DNA of 15,992 nucleotides from Microseira sp003486305 (GTDB taxonomy: Bacteria > Cyanobacteriota > Cyanobacteriia > Cyanobacteriales > Aerosakkonemataceae). The position numbers were made by a program, and so were the translations under genes. The stretch lies in contig DALYJX010000185.1 in assembly GCA_031969655.1 (NCBI GenBank), forward strand, positions 1 to 15,992, given 5' to 3'. The notes beneath the pieces are model-generated. The model was not told the DNA's origin. It searched no databases and saw only the letters and a program-made list of their open reading frames with translations. Shown one piece after another: positions 13,627 to 15,992 of this stretch (the stretch's first letter is position 1; every line of letters starts with the position of its first letter).

Positions 13627-14722
13627 TTGAACACCTCTAAAACCAAAAGTAAAATCTGGATCGTCGAAAATGGCAAAATCCGTCCTCGCACCGATTATCT
13701 TGCCACAGAAGAACCTTTGGAAATTCGCCTCGTTGCGGGTGGAATGCGTCGTAATATAGCAGTTACCATGAGGACGCCTGGAAATGACTTTGAACTCGCC
13801 GCTGGATTTCTCTACAGCGAAGGTGTCATTAACAATCGCGAAGATATCCGCCGCATTACCCATTGTGTAGACAATGGGACAGGCAAGATGCCCATCCCAC
13901 AAGAAGCATCTCTCTCTGGGACAGGCAAGATGCCCATCCCACAAGAAGCATCTCTCTCTGGGACAGGCAAGNNNNNNNNNNNNNNNNNNNNNNNNNNNNN
14001 NNNNNNNNNNNNNNNNNNNNNNNNNNNNNNNNNNNNNNNNNNNNNNNNNNNNNNNNNNNNNNNNNNNNNNNATGCCCATCCCACAAGAAGCATCTCTCTC
14101 TTGTGGGGTGGGCGTCTCGCCCGCCCAGTCTATCAAAGCAAAATTTGCGGATAACATCGTCAATGTAGAACTCGCCGCCCTAGAACTTCCAGATTTGGCA
14201 ACTTTAGAACGTCATTTTTATACAACAAGTGCCTGTGGCGTCTGCGGAAAAACGAGTTTAGAAGCATTGCGGCGGCGAGGTTTTCCACCGATACAAACTC
14301 AAATCAAAGTAACTCCAGAACTAATTTACAGTCTCCCCGAAAAACTCAGATCCGCTCAAGGTATTTTTACAGTCACGGGTGGATTGCACGCCGCCGCGTT
14401 ATTCAATTGTGAAGGTGAATTATTAGCAGTGCGAGAAGATGTAGGGCGACACAATGCGTTAGATAAACTGATCGGATGGGCGTTACTTAGTAGCGAATTA
14501 CCGCTGAACAATCATATTGTTATGGTCAGCGGTAGGTCGAGTTTTGAAATTATGCAAAAATGCCTCGCTGCTGGCGTACCAATTGTTTGTGCGGTGTCGG
14601 CACCGAGTAGTTTAGCAGTATCTTTAGCCCAGGAATTTGGCATAACTTTAATTGGGTTTTTGCGGGGGGAAAGATTTAACGTATATGCGGGAGTGGAGAG
14701 GATTGGCGGTGCGATCGCATAA
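13627..14722 (+). CDS. fdhD: Formate dehydrogenase accessory sulfurtransferase FdhD (interrupted by assembly gap)
   Basis: FdhD transfers sulfur from a cysteine desulfurase to the Mo cofactor of formate dehydrogenases, an activation step. Conserved segments before the gap: TEEPLEIRLVAGG and MRTPGNDFELAAGFLYSEGVI. After the gap: SACGVCGK (the CxxC active-site loop), FTVTGGLHAAALF, REDVGRHNALDKLIG, SGRSSFEIMQK and GFLRGERFNVYAG. There is no suitable ATG; the TTG at 13627 gives the expected N-terminus and lies four bases after brnA. From residue 85 a TGKMPIPQEASLSG repeat is inserted in a variable loop ahead of the CxxC. The 100-N gap sits inside it, at codon boundaries on both sides, and the halves appear in different frames only because 100 is not a multiple of three. 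The gene is probably intact; the insert is the uncertain part. Confidence 0.92.
13879..14108 (+). repeat. In-frame 42-bp tandem repeat inside fdhD, with assembly gap
   Basis: Units start at 13879, 13921 and 13963 (ACAGGCAAGATGCCC... ending TCTCTGGG), 14 codons each, reading TGKMPIPQEASLSG. The third unit breaks into the gap after AAG, and the sequence resumes with ATGCCCATCCC as if in the same unit. After it come CTCTTGTGGGG and a GGGCG-TCT-CGCCC hairpin that belong to the same repeat family. Confidence 0.95.
13972..14071. other. Assembly gap, 100 N
   Basis: Exactly 100 undetermined bases, a conventional placeholder for a gap of unknown length. It falls within the 42-bp repeat array, which explains why the assembly broke there. 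Confidence 0.98.
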
Positions 14723-14747
14723 TCCCACCCACTCATATCATGTCCGC

Positions 14748-15464
14748 TCAATTGCTTAGAGCTTGACGCTGAGATGCTAGCAATTGGTGAATACCTTGTT
14801 CTGCTAAATCCAAAATTCCATTCATCTGGGTGCGAGTAAAACAACCTTCTTCGGCGGTAGCTTGAACTTCAATAATGCCGAGATTTTCGTTCATGACGAT
14901 GTTGAAATCCACCTCTGCGGCGACATCTTCGGGGTAGTTTAAATCTAAAAATGGCTCACCCTGTAACAGTCCGATGGAGACGGCGGCGACTTGGTGAATT
15001 AGAGGCGATCGCTCTAATTTCCCCTCTTTTACCAATTTTTCCATTGCCTCCCCCAGCGCCACATACCCGCCGGTAATTGCCATCGTGCGAGTCCCCGCAT
15101 CTGCCTGCAAAACATCAGCATCCACAAGGATCGTGCGTTCCCCCAACGCCTGAAAATCTATACAAGATCGCAAGCTGCGTCCGATCAAGCGCTGAATTTC
15201 TTGGGTGCGTCCAGATAGCTGCAACAATTCTCTTGGTTGGCGGGTATGAGTAGCGCTTGGTAGCATTCGGTACTCGGCGGTTAGCCAACCTTTTCCCGTC
15301 CCTACCAAAAACTTGGGAACCCCTTCTTGCAGAGTAACGGTACAAAGGACTTGGGTATCGCCGCAACAAGTTAAAACCGAACCGTCGGCAAAGCGGGTAA
15401 ATCCGCGTTCAAATCGGATCGGACGCAGTTGGTTGGGTTGTCTGCCATCAGGACGCTGCCACAT
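14748..15464 (-). CDS. rph: Ribonuclease PH
   Basis: RNase PH is a phosphate-dependent 3'-5' exoribonuclease that trims tRNA precursors as a hexamer. The 238-residue protein has the normal length. It contains RPDGRQPNQLRPI (4-16), FADGSVLTCCGDTQVLC (25-41), the GKGWLTAEYRMLP block, SGRTQEIQRLIGRSLR with Arg86, and DAGTRTMAITGG with Arg126; Arg86 and Arg126 are the phosphate-binding residues of the family. I chose the ATG at 15464 (MWQRPDGR). An open frame extends 18 codons further to 15518, but that extension is a translation of the heptamer array (it reads YQLPITNYPLPITN) and is not conserved protein. The gene is convergent with fdhD, 25 bases apart, and co-directional with the adenylate kinase upstream of it. 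Confidence 0.95.
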   Translation of the reverse strand: MWQRPDGRQPNQLRPIRFERGFTRFADGSVLTCCGDTQVLCTVTLQEGVPKFLVGTGKGWLTAEYRMLPSATHTRQPRELLQLSGRTQEIQRLIGRSLRSCIDFQALGERTILVDADVLQADAGTRTMAITGGYVALGEAMEKLVKEGKLERSPLIHQVAAVSIGLLQGEPFLDLNYPEDVAAEVDFNIVMNENLGIIEVQATAEEGCFTRTQMNGILDLAEQGIHQLLASQRQALSN

Positions 15465-15474
15465 ATTTGTTATT

Positions 15475-15509
15475 GGTAATGGGTAATTGGTAATTGGTAA
15501 TTGGTATTT
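15475..15509. repeat. Heptamer array (GGTAATT)n upstream of rph
   Basis: Five 7-bp units (GGTAATG, three GGTAATT, GGTATTT) lie 10-45 bases before the rph start on its leader side. A short inverse, ATTACCGATTACC, follows at 15531-15543, so the leader RNA could fold back. Confidence 0.9.
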
Positions 15510-15567
15510 TTTTTCCACAAGCTATTCCCTATTACCGATTACCATAAAACGAGGCATGATGTAATAA

Positions 15568-15992
15568 CTAATCACTATTCGTTTCGTTAAGTTTTTGTAG
15601 GATATCTTGCTCGACTCGCTGCGGAGATTGATTGCCGTTGATGGTTATCAGTCGCTGGCGATATTCGTAGTATTCCAAAATGGGGATAGTGCGCTGTTTG
15701 AAGAGTTCGATCCGACGGGAGACGATTTCTGGTTGGTCGTCAGAACGCGATCGCTGTAACGATCGACTCATCAACACTGCATCTGGCACATCCAACCAAA
15801 TCGCCCAGTTTAGGTGCTGTTGTAAATCTTCCAACAAAAAATCTAACTCTTCCGCTTGGAAAGCAGTCCGGGGATAGCCATCGAGTACCCAACCGTTGGT
15901 AACATCCGACAATAGCAATCGCTGGCGCATGAATTCTATCATCATTTCGTCGGGTACTAATTCGCCCTTCTCCACATAGGGTTGCGCTTGAC
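15568..15992 (-). CDS. adk: Adenylate kinase family protein, N-terminus outside the window
   Basis: Adenylate kinase interconverts ATP plus AMP and two ADP. The frame is open to the window edge and reads QAQPYVEKGELVPDEMMIEF at its start, so the GTG at 15975 is an internal valine codon and not the start. Visible landmarks are the NMP-domain tail KGELVPDEMMIEFM, LDGYPRTAFQAEEL (the DGxPRT motif, CORE domain), AIWLDVP, and a short-form LID region around SRSLQRSRSDDQPEIVSRRIELF with RSDD and RRI, ending in a typical C-terminal helix. The P-loop and first AMP-binding segment are missing only because of the window limit. Cyanobacteria may carry more than one adk-like gene, so which paralog this is cannot be decided. 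It lies 103 bases upstream of rph on the same strand. Confidence 0.9.
   Translation of the reverse strand, partial: QAQPYVEKGELVPDEMMIEFMRQRLLLSDVTNGWVLDGYPRTAFQAEELDFLLEDLQQHLNWAIWLDVPDAVLMSRSLQRSRSDDQPEIVSRRIELFKQRTIPILEYYEYRQRLITINGNQSPQRVEQDILQKLNETNSD

Noticed and set aside
13606..14168. Open frames in other phases across the N gap (reading for example QDAHPTR or LACPRER on either strand)
   Set aside because: They are translations of the 42-bp repeat in wrong frames, joined through undetermined bases; the fdhD frame has all family motifs.
13627..14722. fdhD as a frameshifted pseudogene
   Set aside because: The frame change coincides exactly with a conventional 100-N gap lying at codon boundaries of an in-frame repeat, so it is an assembly artefact.
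15465..15518. N-terminal extension of RNase PH by 18 residues
   Set aside because: It encodes the heptamer array (YQLPITNYPLPITN), and the conserved protein starts at MWQRPDGR.

Overview
The window looks like accessory-rich chromosome of a cyanobacterium, probably a filamentous or large-genome one. Three things point there: over twenty copies of the octamer GCGATCGC (HIP1), families typical of cyanobacteria (two Uma2 proteins, DUF29, DUF4058, BrnT/BrnA), and intergenic DNA crowded with hairpins, 75-94 bp tandem repeats and heptamer arrays. No tRNA, rRNA, CRISPR array, transposase or prophage gene was seen. One 100-N assembly gap lies at 13972-14071.

Layout. 1-480: hydrogenase maturation protease. 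480-860: repeats. 860-3802: Uma2 protein, then a 781-residue molybdopterin oxidoreductase of the FdhF/YdeP formate dehydrogenase-like family. 3863-5044: DUF29 protein and a second Uma2 protein. 5108-6364: leucine-rich repeat protein with eleven 22-residue repeats and a DUF6745-like C-terminal domain. 6365-6646: hairpins. 6647-7444: DUF4058 protein. 7441-7654: three tandem inverted-repeat units. 7662-8267: four-helix cytochrome b561-type protein. 8478-9719: OxlT-like oxalate/formate MFS transporter. 9980-11401 (minus): GT-C membrane glycosyltransferase. 11740-12033: small HxH/HEEH protein. 12156-13028: second LRR-DUF6745 protein with five repeats. 13052-13622: BrnT/BrnA toxin-antitoxin pair. 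13627-14722: FdhD, interrupted by the gap. 14748-15464 (minus): RNase PH. 15568-15992 (minus): adenylate kinase, N-terminus outside the window.

Functionally, a dispersed formate/oxalate set can be read: an FDH-like Mo enzyme, the FdhD sulfurtransferase that activates such enzymes, a cytochrome b that could pass electrons to quinone, and an OFA-type transporter. Between these lie what look like mobile or conflict-type cassettes (LRR-DUF6745 genes, small HxH/HEEH protein, BrnTA, Uma2, DUF29, DUF4058).

The most notable points are: (1) the same short DNA repeat, read as TGKMPIPQ, has entered both the FDH-like enzyme and FdhD in frame and was amplified separately in each; (2) two LRR-DUF6745 paralogs differ in repeat number, one flanked by 46-bp direct repeats and one following the small HxH/HEEH protein, a candidate undescribed module; (3) heptamer arrays and tandem inverted repeats sit directly against several start codons.
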